Assembly (NCBI RefSeq): GCF_001625215.2
Contig: NC_030384.2
Span: 44,984,390-45,048,389, forward strand
Direction of reading: 5' to 3'
DNA from: Daucus carota subsp. sativus
Lineage: Eukaryota; Streptophyta; Magnoliopsida; Apiales; Apiaceae
DNA: 64,000 nt
The notes beneath the pieces were generated by a model, which was not told the DNA's origin, ran no database searches, and saw only the letters and a program-made list of their open reading frames with translations. The translations under genes were made by a program, and so were the position numbers. Positions 33,561-46,045 of the stretch are shown here, piece by piece. Every line of letters starts with the position of its first letter. The stretch's first letter is position 1.

Positions 33561-35404
33561 ATGTGCAGCAAAGTTTCTTCGATCTCTACGTCGTCGTTGT
33601 ACTCCTCGACTCGTTCCGTTCCCTGTATGAGCACATTTACTATCTCTTTCACTTGTTTATTTATCCGTTTATATATTTATTAATTTACGTATTCCGACTC
33701 GAGACAAATTAAAATCCGACAATTCAAGAACTAATATTCCGTATTTCTTTAACGGTCGGCTGTACATGTCGAGAATTATAGTATTATATTTTTTGAATAA
33801 TCGATCACACTCGCGCACCCGTCTTGTTTTGTATACATCGACGCAATTGAGAGTGTTTGAGGCAACCAATACCATTATGATTTCTCAAGTGTGTTTTGGA
33901 TGAGAACATCTTTTGATTACTTTGGCATTATGTCAAGCACCTTGTCTGCGTTTTAATTGTTACCCGATGATTTTCACTTGGTGTATTGGCTCGTTCCGCA
34001 TAATTATACTTGTGCTTAATCTTGATATATATTTGGATTGTGTGTCCTATGTTAGCTTCCAGGCTGGGGAAGAAGTTTGTCTTTTTGAACCCGAGATTTG
34101 GCGGATTGAGGCTTAAGGCGCTTGATGTGGTCGAAAGACGGAACTGTGTAATCGGCAAGGCATCCAGTGATGATGACAGTGCCGGTCCCTATGTATTGTC
34201 TGAGAGTGAAGATGACGGTGCTGAGGACCTTGCTTTGGATTCCAAGCTTCAGTTGAAGCTTGAACGGAACATGAGGATGAAGTTTTCAAAAAAGATCAGG
34301 ATGCGAAGGAAAAAACTTGGGAGGAAGCGTTTGTTGAGGAAAAAGAGCACACCTTCAAAGCTGAAGAAGGAAATGCAAGATTCTGTACCTCAAATTACCT
34401 CGCAGGTTTAGTGCTGATTCATTTACTTCATTTGGCAGTTTCAAATCTGGTTTTTTCTGTACTGCTCCACCCTGATAGTAACCAAATTCTTTAGTACAAG
34501 TGAATTGATGGTATAAACAAAAAACTGTGTTTGTAATATTGAACGAAAAAGTTAATTGACTATATATATGATCACTGTTTGCAATTAGTCTGTAAATTCC
34601 GAGTGTTAATCACATGCTGAAGGAAGTGGTAGTTAAAGTTTAGATTCTGATCAGTTGTAATCTTTGAGGGTTTCCTAAGAGCATCTTCCAATATTGCTGG
34701 AGTTTAGTTTTACTCACTTTTAAATGCTCAACTGTCAGTTTTAAGCTCACTATCATTTTTTTGTATATTCTTCTTTCACTTAAGATGATTTGCATCTCAC
34801 ATTATAATAGTTTACCTGGAATGCAGATAATCTGTTACTCAGTGTAGCAATTAACCAAATGCACCATTTTTTACAAACTGCGGTATATGTTTAGGTTTAC
34901 AGATTTAGCAAGAACGCAATATATTGAAACTGCACACTTACCTTTAAAGAGCTTTCTTCTTTGATCTCACTTTTACAAACCAAAAAGCTCATATCGGCTA
35001 TCTTTTTCGGATTCTTTCCCCTCTATTGAATAATCAGCTAGATGACTCATTAAATCTTCACCGGCCTTAAGTGCTTTTCATTTATTTCTCAGGCTTCTTG
35101 TGCCAACTTGGGTGGAGTTGTTGCTGCTGATATGCCAGGGCCAGAGACAAAGAAGAGGGAGCTTAGGGGTATAACGAAGCCACGCCCAGTCTCTCCAGAA
35201 ATGCAAGCTCTCGTTCATGTCCCAGAGATTGCTCGAACCCAAGTCATTAAGTTCATCTGGACTTACATCAAGGAGAATAACCTACAGGACCCTGAAAACA
35301 AGAAGATAATTATTTGTGATGAGAAGCTGAAGAAGATTTTTAAAGGGAATGAGCGTGTCGGTTTCCTTGAGATCGCTGGACTAATTAGTCCTCACTTTCT
35401 TTGA
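33561..35404 (+). CDS. SWIB/MDM2-domain protein, about 241 aa
   Basis: Three exons join in phase: 33561-33624, 34056-34405 and 35093-35404. The N-terminus (MCSKVSSISTSSLYSSTRSVPSS) is Ser-rich and basic, like an organelle transit peptide. An acidic stretch (SESEDDGAEDL) and a strongly basic one (KKIRMRRKKLGRKRLLRKK) follow, the latter also NLS-like. The C-terminal 80 residues form a SWIB fold: RGITKPRPVSPEM, VIKFIWTYIKENNLQDPENKK, IICDEKLKKIF and FLEIAGLISPHFL. SWIB domains occur in SWI/SNF BAF60 proteins and in small plastid or mitochondrial nucleoid proteins; this short one resembles the organellar/stand-alone group. Exon 2 must use the TTAG acceptor at 34055, because the CCAG at 34062 breaks the frame. 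Confidence 0.88.
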
Positions 35405-36237
35405 GTGACAACTATTGGCAGGGTATATAAACCCCTTCTTTTGTAAATGGGGTTCTTCTAGTTGACATAGTAATGCTAACATGTGAAAGTCAATATTACT
35501 ATACTCCCTGACGGTGCACCAATTTTCAAACCTGCAAATTTTTGGTTTTAGGGCAGTTTGATTGCTTATGATATTGGTGTAAACCTCTTGATGTTGTTTT
35601 TGTGTGGTGACTGCAACCTCTGGTGTATCTATCAATTGAAACGGCATTACACCCAACTACTGATCTCACCGCACAAGCATGTTTCTTTGAAAAGGTCAGC
35701 TTGAATTGGATGGTTCCTTTTTCTGTCATTGTGGGGTTGAAATTGTTACCAAGATCGGTCTTGCTGTATTCGTCTGTGTATGTCTTATCCTTCGGAATTT
35801 TGAAGAAGAAATCATTGGCATGTTATGCACACAGTTTGCTAATGCAGAAGGGTATTTGTGAATACTCATTATCTGGCTGTGAACTAAGGATTTCTAAGGT
35901 TTATGATGATTGGATCAAGTAGGCACACTCCACCTTTGAATTATCTGTATTTACTCAAAACATGTTTGGTGGCCTTGACTCAACCCCTTGGATAAGACTT
36001 CCCTACCAGAGAACACACTTTAGTACTTAGCATGAATGTGTTTAACAGATTTTATTAATTTTTACCAGTTCTCACAATTTAGATAATCTTTCTTTAATAC
36101 CGATATATTATATATAATTGGTTAAACTTATAGTAAACAGAGGCGCTCAACTAAAAGGAAGTTATAAATTTCTTCTGGTTAAATAGTGAATAGTCCTGTA
36201 ACACAGAATTTCTAATTCAACGTCCACCACAGAAAGT
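35405..36237. other. 3'UTR of the SWIB gene and promoter of the DUF309 gene
   Basis: The first about 500 bp are probably 3'UTR; the remainder is AT-rich upstream sequence of the next plus-strand gene. No other coding signal is seen. Confidence 0.5.
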
Positions 36238-37219
36238 ATGTCAATAACCAGGCCACCATGGCTGCTTAGTTCCCCTCTCTTATTCCTCGCTGCAACTTTT
36301 TCTTCTTCTCGTGTGACTTTAAGTAGTTGTCCTCCTTTAAACTACTTGTTATCTTCTCTGTCTACTCAAAATCCAGTCAGGCAAAGTCACAGAACAGCAT
36401 CATATCGATACTCCTCTTACGGTGAAGACGAAGAGGATGATGCCTTGAGTTGCAGCTTCGATGAAGCTGTACTGCTGTTCAACGAACGGGACTACTACAA
36501 GTGCCATGATGTTCTGGAATCTCTTTGGAACAAATCCCAAGACCCGGTTCGTACACTTGTTCATGGAATCCTACAGTGTGCCGTAGGCTTCCATCACCTC
36601 TTCAACCAGGTAATTGACTCAATTTATATCCATTTTACACCATACTTTCAATTCATTCGTGCTTATCTTAGTACGGATGTCAGCAGAATCATAAAGGAGC
36701 AATGATGGAGTTGGGCGAGGGAGTGTGCAAGCTGCGGAAGATGAATTTGGACAGCGGACCATTTCATGAGTTTGAGCAGGAGATTTCTGCTGTTCTTGAA
36801 TTCATTTATCAGACTCAGCTAGAGTTTGCTGCTTGTAAGTTCATTTCCCCCCACATGCTCCTTATAAGCTATTTAGTACGACGAGCAGTTTATTATCTGA
36901 GTTTTAAACTTTTAGACACGTTGTTACCAGAGGAGATGATATTAATAAAGCCAAAGTGGATTTGGTGTGTTCAGGTATAGAGGATTATTGTCTGGCGATG
37001 GATCAATCGGAGCAATCGTATAAACTTCTGGGAGGATATGGTGCTAGGCAGCGTATGTACAGTTTGGACTTGGAAACTGACAACAAAGTGGCTTTTATTG
37101 TATTCTGTCCTGAAGGAGTTGAGTCTTACAGTGCTGTGGCCTCCTCTGATCGACCAAGAATTAAACTCCCAAACCTTCTTGCGACTCAACAACAACTCAT
37201 GGACCTGGATTACAGTTAA
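36238..37219 (+). CDS. DUF309-domain protein, probably chloroplast-targeted
   Basis: Three exons join in phase: 36238-36609, 36687-36834 and 36975-37219, giving 254 residues. The first about 60 residues are Ser/Thr/Leu-rich without acids, as in a plastid transit peptide. An acidic linker (GEDEEDDAL) follows. The DUF309 helical bundle shows FNERDYYKCHDVLESLW, VHGILQCAVGFHHLFNQNHKGAM and LGEGVCKLR, with conserved His and Glu that suggest a metal- or ligand-binding site. The family is shared by cyanobacteria and plants; its function is not established. The exon-2 acceptor is a CAGCAG tandem; I used the second AG. Confidence 0.88.
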
Positions 37220-37935
37220 TATTTTCTGGATTGTATATACACTTAAGTAGTGTTGCATTTCTCCTGTTTGCAGTTTCTGTTGTGGTCTTGTGGATAATAA
37301 TATAATATAGATGATGAGTGAGTTATTTCTACGTGGTTGGCAAGTGTTTATATTGTGGTCACGGAATTTGACACATATTTCAAGTCTCTTGTGAAACATA
37401 GTTTGCTCTATTTAAATTTTTATTTTATGTATAAAATTTCAATATTTAAAATGTTAATAAAACAAGAATTTTCTAAAAGAAATATGAATTTGTACATCTT
37501 AAAATGCGTTTCAAGCAGTTAAAATCAGTGTATAAAAATCAGAGAGACAGAAAGAAGTAGATATTAATTCATGGGTGTATTTTAATCAATAATATTATTT
37601 AACGTATATTTTTCAATTATTTGACTTTTCGAATTTGAAATCGAGCACACCATAATTTACTAACATAAAAATTAATAACTTTGTTGAGAAATTAATAATC
37701 ATATATCATATATTTAGTGAATAATTCTATTTGCATTTGTAAGTATATTGCCGTGTCATCTGAATCAACCGACATTTACTATCTAGGAATTGAAAGTAAA
37801 TATTTTTCAGATTTTTTTAAAAAATTAAGATTCACCGCATATAGAAAACACACAAAAAGAGATCTGACAAAAAGAAACGAAAGAAACGAAAAGAAGGAAC
37901 GTTAGTTTTATTTATTTATTTACTTCGCTGACACT
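37220..37935. other. Intergenic AT-rich region
   Basis: This holds the 3' flank of the DUF309 gene and the promoter of the PLAC8 gene. No features are recognised beyond A/T runs. Confidence 0.5.
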
Positions 37936-38010
37936 CTAGCTAAAACTGTTTGCAGTCGAAGCCGGACATAACTTTCTTTTCCCGGCGCCAATTATCATCC
38001 CAGCTCTAGG

Positions 38011-38013
<3 letters not shown>

Positions 38014-38067
<54 letters not shown>
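38014..38067. repeat. (CT)n microsatellite in a leader intron
   Basis: A near-perfect CT tract of about 54 bp starts four bases after a splice donor (CTCTAG|GTAATC, exon end 38009) in the 5'UTR of the PLAC8 gene. The tract therefore lies at the 5' end of the leader intron. Confidence 0.85.
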
Positions 38068-38070
<3 letters not shown>

Positions 38071-38385
38071 GTGATATCCTCAAATTTTAATTATCAAATT
38101 CAATCCCCCTAGATCTTTGCACATCTACTGCCTTATCTGCGTGTATCTAATTACACTACACAATTTGTTGCGAGCTTAGATTTGTAGCCCAATTTATTGT
38201 CGAAGAAATAAACAAATTAAAAAAAAAAATCGATATGTGGAATCTTCGATTGACTCCGTTGTTATCTGCAATTGTAAACAGTAGCACTATGTTTTGCCTA
38301 ATGTGTTATGTTTGGCTGTTATAGAATGCTGTTTTGGTGATAATAGCGAAGCTGGGAAGTCTGAGTATTAGAAATCTCGCGGAGG

Positions 38386-41300
38386 ATGAGGAGCCAAAGC
38401 AGTTACATGCCGCCTCCTTATGTTCCATTGGACCAGTCAGATCCCGCAGTAGACATTACTCCGAGCAATGATGGGGGTTCTCTTCAAGATCGCATGAGTA
38501 ATGTACCAGTACAGTGGTCTTCCGGAATCTGTGCTTGTTGCGATGATATGCAGAGCTGTACGCTACTTTCTGTCTTGTGACCTTGATTTATCAGAAGGAA
38601 ATATTTTTGTTGAAAGGTGCATTTTGAGTGGTGTATAGAACTAGATAAACACAGATTCTTTCATATAAATTGTCTGCAGCTTTTTGGTATCGACTGATGA
38701 TGTTATTGTGTGCTAATTGGAGATTTTCTTCTTAAAACTTTGTCTTAACTTCCAGAATTACCTTCATCATATCAGCCGACTTGCAGAGAGATCAATAAAT
38801 TTGTAGAACGGGATCGGTTTAACACATGCAAATCCCTTTTATTTTAGGAAAATTTTATTGCAATTTAGGCTCACAGTTCTTCAAACAATATCTTTATCTG
38901 TGTAAATATGTAGTAAGTCCAGATCACAGAAGCTGTAGTCCATTTACTTGCTCTATCCTTCACACACACATATGATTTCATGGAACTTTGTTTATGGTTA
39001 GATGAAAAATGTAGTGCTTAAGATAGTGGTGGATTCTAATTAGGACTGGAGATGATGAGTCGGGATAAATAATGATAGACAGAGCAACATTTTTTCATAT
39101 GAAATCAAAGCAAACATACCCGGTACGTCCCACTCATAAGTAGGGTCTAAAAGACCTTATTCCCTTGTTTTTTCAAGCAAGTTAACTGCTAATTACATGT
39201 GAGTGAAGATTCAGAGAGAAGTTTGACATATATATGCTCAATAGCTCATATGCTTAATGAAAATCAAGGAAACACATGCACTTATGTCTACAGTGAGAGT
39301 GCATTTGCTCCAAACATATTATAAACCTGAGAATGGCGCACTTACTGTTACTGCAATATATCTTGATAAGCCAAAGGTTTCGTATTGTTGCAACATGTCT
39401 AGCAAGCATAATAATTGTATGGAGATATTAACAGGGGCTGTATCATAGTATAAACTTTTATTTAGTTGTATTGTTAAATTAGTGGGCATATGGAAACTCT
39501 TTTAGAGTTGAGTGCTTTTTTAGAAAGGAGTTAGAAACATGAGAAAGATTTAATGGTTTCATGAGTAACTTGGCCGGACAATGAAATTACTTTAGCAACA
39601 ATCTGGACATGAGTAAATAAGTAACAGATCTGCTAATTTGCATCTTAACCCAATTCTATTATAACAAGGCCTGTTGATGTCACTTTTGCTACCTGTCTAA
39701 CAATGGTCATTTGTTGTTTGAATTTCCATTTTCTTGAAATTTTTGAACTGCAAGTATTATAAGTTCCTTTGTATTGGTTGCAGATGCAGATTCTATTAGT
39801 TTTCTGTTTCTTGGTTCCAAATTGTTACCGTTACCCGCGTTCTTATTATTTTCTCTTAAAATGTTATACTTCTGTATGATTATAAGTGTTCATTGTAGAT
39901 AAGTAACGGAGATGAAGTTTGTTGCTAATATTTTTTTTTTCCATTTCTTATTAGGTTGTGTAGGCCTTGTCTGCCCTTGCTTTCTATTTGGAAAGAATGC
40001 AGAGTTTTTGGGATCTGGAGCTGCAACAGGATCATGCATGACCCATCTTATTTTGTGGTCACTGGTCAACACTGTTTTCTGCCTGTTAACCGAGGGAATT
40101 CTATTGGGTTTACCTGGCTGTTTCATTGCATGTTACGCTTGTGGCTATCGCAGGGAGCTGCGAACCAGGTATAACTTGCAGGTATGCCATTTTTTTCCTT
40201 TTTCCGTGAATGCTTCTGTTAGGTCAAAGAGATATCTTAGCGTGAGGGTGCTCCCATCCCTTTGTATATGTAAAGTCTTGTGTTTCTATTCTCTTGTATA
40301 TTGCTGTATGGTCCAACAAAAATTGCATGTTATATTTAGTGGTTAAATTGAAAACAGTTAGTACTTGTTTTCATTTACAAATAGTTACACTTACATGTGA
40401 ACATCCAAGTACGCTGACATGATAAAGTGTATAGAGTTCTTTTTTCTTAAATAAAGATGCACCTAAAAGTACTTTTAATCATTTTAGGCTTTTAGCAAGT
40501 CATAAAGTTTAGGATATGAACATAAATTAGTACAAAATTTATAAGTTTTTTTCACTATTAATGTTTTATTGTCATGTCAGTTGTTTCAAATACCAAATAT
40601 ACTCAAATAGATTTACCATTTTTAAAGGATGAATTTAAGTGCTCCAAATATTTAACTAATGACAACATTAAAAACCTAAAAACATCCTACTTCTCTTTGA
40701 ATAATGGTTTCTTCAGACTCTATTTTTTGATAAATACTTCTTGTTATACAAACCAATTGTTTTACTTTGTTTTTAAGCATGTGATTTTGGTCCCTCCTGG
40801 ATTCCTTTCACGTCTCCTCCATTGTAACGGAGTTCAGGTCATGTGCTTAATTACTGGACTATAGTTATTGGCTATTTGACCTCCTTAGCATCTTCTTTTT
40901 AAAAGCTTAGTTTCTTTTACAATTGAAGTGCTTGAAACCCCTAAAAAGGCTTAAACAATCCGCACCTTTTGCTTAATTAATTTTACGCAAGCTTAAGAAT
41001 TTTCATGTCCATTCGAGGGATGATAATATAAGTAGATGATTATCACTTTTTGATATGGTGGTGAGAATACGCCATTGGGAATTAATAGATAGTAATTGGA
41101 GTTATGGATCTGTGATAAATATGGATCTGAAAGATGGTAATACTAATATGACCTTGAATAACCCCTTAAATGATTTTAAAATTTTCAAGTTTTTTGCACA
41201 GGCTTGAATAGTTTGATTCCGAAGGTGCACAATAGAACATACTATTGTAATTTTTTCGCCCTTCTGCATATCTCTTGTACTGTGCCTTATCTGCTCAGCT

Positions 41301-41809
41301 TTGAGAAACTTTAATTTGGATTTAAAAAAAAAATTGGTATAGCATACTTGATATTTGCACTGATATACGGTGGTAAAGTTACTTGCCCATTTCTTTTATG
41401 TGCTGGTCACATAAATTATAGTAATGTTTGTTGGAATTTCTTACTTTGATATAGCATCAATTAAAATATTTAATGTATTTTTATCTTTGCTTCCTATTGG
41501 TTAGAGTATGGCACTTATGTCAGCATCATTTGTTGTCAATATTATAGGGATCGACTCCTTTATAAGATCTGGATTCTGGAGTAACTTTCTGATCCTTGTT
41601 GGATAATACAACACCTTTCTTTCTTTTTTCTATTGCAGGAAGCACCATGTGGAGACTTTGTAACTCACTTTTTTTGCCATCTGTGTGCCTTGTGTCAAGA
41701 ATACAGAGAAATTCGAGAAAGATCTGGCAGTTCTTACTCCCCTGATCTATCTCTGGTGGAAGTCACAGCTCCGCAAGTCCAGACAATGGAACCGGCATCT
41801 ACAGCTTAG
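38386..41809 (+). CDS. PLAC8-domain membrane protein (cell number regulator / PCR-like)
   Basis: Three coding exons join in phase: 38386-38557, 39955-40181 and 41639-41809, giving 189 residues. The N-terminus is Pro/Ser-rich and polar. The PLAC8 core follows with [36 protein letters not shown], and a hydrophobic membrane segment ([21 protein letters not shown]). [16 protein letters not shown] and the Cys-rich [22 protein letters not shown] come next. Relatives regulate organ size or transport Cd, Zn and Ca at the plasma membrane. The sequence looks closest to the CNR8 / PCR10-like group, but that is recall, not a search. The middle introns are long (1.4 kb each), and the start codon follows a probable leader intron. 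Confidence 0.9.
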
Positions 41810-42632
41810 TGTTCATACATATATCATCCTCTTACTGGCAGATCTAAGCATAACTTCATGATAAAATGAAACTGTTTTACTTCATATGGCAACAGACAAG
41901 CTATTAGAGAGAGATCTGAAATTTGACTTTGTTTATACAAGTCATTAGAAATATTATATTTTGTAACCAGTACTGCTTCTGAGCACCTTATGTAACTATT
42001 ATACCAATATTGAACATTAATATGAATTGTTACCTTGCAATTTGAGTATCATTTATGCATCTCATCCAACAATATGATTACAAGTAACAGTGAATATTTT
42101 AATATAATCACAATTAATTGTAAAGTAATATTTAGTACAAAATTATCTACTAAAATATATGCATTATTAAAAATCTATAGGAATCAGCATCAGTTTTTGG
42201 CCAGGTTCCATCTTAAAAGCCAGGATGCACCCAAGTGTCCCAAATGTTAGAAAAAATATATAACAACATTTCATTAATTATTTAAATAATAAACAACATA
42301 ACCCAAAGTTTTTATTATATTTGAAACATCAAGATCATCAAGAAACTGAAACGAGAGAGGAAACTAGGGCACGAGATTTTCTTCTTTCATTCATCTCTAC
42401 AATTGATATTCATGTTGTTGTGAAACAGAGAAACACATTGTGAATAGTAAGCCATTGATCATTGAAACAGAGAAACACATTGTGTATGTATAGTTGAGAT
42501 TTGTAAGCATTTGTTTTGTTTGCATGGCATAGAATTGCATTGCTTCAACGTGCATTGCTTGTTATGAAACATCACATCCTGCAAATACATATTAGAGCCA
42601 GAGATAAAGGCATCCTTTTTGGATAGAGAGAA
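41810..42632. other. 3' flank of the PLAC8 gene and 5' flank/UTR of the next gene
   Basis: No coding signal is seen. The last about 280 bp probably form the leader of the 977-aa protein; a 24-bp phrase 'attgtgaaacagagaaacacattgtg' variant occurs twice (42416-42441 and 42458-42483). Confidence 0.5.
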
Positions 42633-45600
42633 ATGAAGGGTCATAAAGGTGTGATCTTTTGTATCAAAGCATGTCTTAGATCAGTTTGCAGGCATCCATT
42701 CCTCATGGGAATGGTGTGTTGGATGATTTTTCTGTACAAATATTTTCCGTTTTTTTTCTCTTTTTTGGTTTCGGCTTCCCCTGTTTTTGGAGCCACTGCT
42801 GTTGTTCTTGGAACTTTTTTGAGTTATGGGAAACCAAATAGACCCGTAGTCGATAAAAAAGATAGATGGAGTACTGAGAATGTTTTTTCTGAAATGGGGG
42901 TTCAGAGAGATGGTAATGTAGTTAAGAAAGATGAGAACTTTGGTAATGTAGTTAAGAAAGATGAGAACTTTGGCAATGTAGTTAATAAAGATGAGAACTT
43001 TGGTAATGTAGGGACGTTTCCGGAGATTAGAAGAGGTGTAGTTGAGAAGTTGGATGGAGAAGCAAGTTCGACTGCTAATTTATTTAGTGATGCTGGTAGA
43101 GATGATAATCTGTGTCGTGAAAATGCAGTTTTAGCTGATGAGAAGTCTAGAGAGATTAAAACTGAAAAGCAGGGAAGTGATGTAGAGAGAAAGTTGCCTG
43201 ATAAGGTCTTTGAGAAGAATAATGAATTGACTGACCTGAAAGAAGGTAAGAGTGAAAGCCTGGGAATCCAAGAATCGCGTGAGGAGAGCCCTGATCAACC
43301 GCAGAATAAGTCCTCTGAGAAACTTGATGGGAATAGCCCTACAGGTCTAAATTTGAAGCAAGAGGATGAAGAGGAGGATGATGATGAAGATAAAAATATA
43401 TCGGATTCAGGGTCTGAAAGAACATTGTCTGACAGAACTGTGAGTATCTCTCCTGGCAATTCAATGGCAGAGATCAGTCCCACTGATGAGCTCCACCCGC
43501 TTTTAGATGAAGATGCTCCTTTACCTACTCATATGTCCCCTGAAGTATCTGATGCCACTTCGGAAATTTCCTCAAATACAATTAGTGAAAGCAGTTATGA
43601 CATAGATACAGATATGGAAACCCACGGAGGAGGAGAGTTGGAAATTACAGACCTTGAGGAAGATTATGCAGATAATGATGATGACGATGTCAAATCTGCG
43701 GTTAGCTGGACAGATGATGATCATAAGAATGTGATTAATCTGGGGAGTTCTGATCTGGAAAGAAACCAACGTCTAGAGAATCTGATTGCAACTAGAAGTT
43801 TACGGAAAAGCATGAAGATGATGGCAGAAAGGGACTTGATAGACTTGGATGGTATGGTTCGTCCTCTCAATGTTGCACACATATCAACAGCAAGGCACAA
43901 TCCCTTTAATCTTCCTGCTGATCTTAATTCGAACATGCCTGAATCTGCACCATCCATAATGGCACGACGGAGAAGTCCTTTTGAACTTTCTTATGATCCA
44001 GGTGAAGAAAAGCATCATCTGTTGGGTGATGATTGTGAACATGTTGTCACTCTTCAACCAAAAGATCCCCCCTTGTTGCGGAGAAATGAAACTTTCAGTG
44101 CTGGCATATCATTACATGGGACTCCCAGACATGATTACAACCTCAGACAAGGTTACATCCACCATAGAAAATTGAGCACGCTGAGTGAATCCAAAGAGAG
44201 TTCTGAACCTGAAACAGAGTCACTTGGCTCAGTTGAAGAGTTGGAAGATAAAGTACCTGTTGAAGAAGATGATTCTCAAGAACCAGTGGTGACCACTATC
44301 GCAGAGCATCCTTCTGAAGATGTTGGCCATGGAAGCGAGTCTTCTGAAGATGAAGATACAGTTAATTCAACTGAAGCTGACAAGAAAGATGCCACAGCTG
44401 ATGATATTAAAGTCAATTTCGGAGATGTTGAGAATTCTCAAGAAAAAGTGTCAAGATTGTCTGTTGCAGATACCCATATGGAAGGTGATACAAGTGAAGC
44501 TAATGAAGTAGTAACACCAGATGATAATAGCTCAACATCATTGCCTGAAGAACATGGAAATGAGTTTAATGAAAAAGAAGGTGAACAATTATCACATTTT
44601 AAGCCAACTATGGAAAGCTCAGATGCCGAAAGCTCCAGTCAGTCAGTGAATGGCACTCCCCATAAAGGTCCTGTTTATGATTCAAGCCCCAATGCACACA
44701 ATTCTTCCTCCTCTCTATTTTCTGACCATCAGGTGGACATAGTTGAAACCAACTCGCCACCAGTTTCAGTTGAGCATAAAATTTCCGCTACTGACAATGA
44801 ATCTGATCTCAGCAATCAGATCACTGAGAAAGATACTCCTGCTTCTGAAACCGATGAGAAGTTGATTTCTGCACATCATCAATCTCCTTCTGAAAATAAT
44901 ACTTCGATACAATCAGATAAAGAGCTGCCTCTGCCAGATCAATCTGTGGTTGAACGCTCTCCAGTAAAACATGAAATATTGCAGGTAAGCAATAAGCTTG
45001 TATATAATTCATTTTTTATGGATCAATCATGCAAGTAGACCAATTCTCGTTTTAGTTTGTGTAGTGCACTTAAACTAATCAACTGATTAATCTAAGTATA
45101 TGAACTCTTCACATAACTAATCCGTCCCTGGAGAAACGGGAGGGAGATGGAAATGGTAGCCAATACTAGAGGAAGGGAAGGAGTCGCAAAGATTGAAGTG
45201 TATAGTGTTTGAATCACCAAATAAAGTTTAAGAATGGAAGTGTTTTCAGATTATATAGTTGCAGAATATTTTGTGGAAACTGTGTCTGATTTTTGATCAA
45301 TTACTTCTCATGGTACAGATTTTAAGTTGGGGTGTTGTAGCTGTTTGTTATTATATATACTATTTTACTTGTTTGAAATTGAAAACTCCTTGATGTCATT
45401 GGTAGGCCTAATGGTTTAGTCAAGAGTATCAATTTTATATGTTTTAAGGTTGTTTTTTTTCAGGATTCTGGGAATGCCTCAGAAGTACAAGAACCTGTTG
45501 AAGAAGCGCAACATGGCAAACCTACAACCTCCGACGCTGCATCTAGGCAGTCTGAGATTTCAGAAAGAGAAGCAACTTCAGATCGACCACGTTCAGAGGA

Positions 45601-46045
45601 TAACATACCATCTGTTGGAAATTCTGATACTATATTAATTAGTGAAAAAACTGACTCCGGACCTGCTGAGTCAGAAGAAGTGCCAAGTCGAGATGCAGGA
45701 GAGAAGATTCCTGACATGTCTGTTCAGTCGGGAACTGTCAAAGATAGAGAACCCCGTCATGGGGAAGATAAACATGCAGACGACGGATCTGGTGAGTCAG
45801 AGATATCCCCTCAAACAACTCTTGATAAGTCACCAAATGAAACTAAGGATGATTCTTCTGAACATGAACTGCGACAAAAAAGTTCAGAGCCAGACAAGAC
45901 TGGCTCGGAGTCATCAAGGTCAATTAAAGACGATCACTCAGAACAACAAGATGAAGAAGCGTCTAATAAAAGAGAACCTCCTGAGTCCAACATCGATGGC
46001 CCAAAGGAACCACCACAGCCAAAACCATGGTGGAATCGCTTTTGA
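42633..46045 (+). CDS. Large acidic, membrane-anchored protein of unknown function, 977 aa
   Basis: Two exons, 42633-44984 and 45464-46045, join in phase. Residues 1-65 contain HPFLMGMVCWMIFLYKYF and SFLVSASPVFGATAVVLGTF, which are one or two membrane segments. Everything after is polar and strongly acidic, low in complexity and probably disordered, ending PKPWWNRF. A 10-residue unit (GNVVKKDENF) is repeated three times at residues 94-123, and DEEEDDDEDK sits near 250. The conserved-looking block RNQRLENLIATRSLRKSMKMMAERDLIDLD is followed by FNLPADLNSN and RRRSPFELSYDPGEEKHH. The architecture matches plant proteins loosely labelled 'cardiomyopathy-associated-like' (Arabidopsis AT5G17910 type), from memory. 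No function is established; the topology suggests an ER or envelope anchor with a cytosolic tail. Confidence 0.85.
42912..43010 (+). repeat. In-frame 30-bp coding tandem repeat, three copies plus a partial one
   Basis: The unit 'ggtaatgtagttaagaaaga...tgagaacttt' is repeated at 42912, 42942 and 42972, with single-base changes only (copy 3 has ggc and aat). The next nine bases restart the unit. It encodes GNVVKKDENF three times and keeps the reading frame. Confidence 0.95.
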
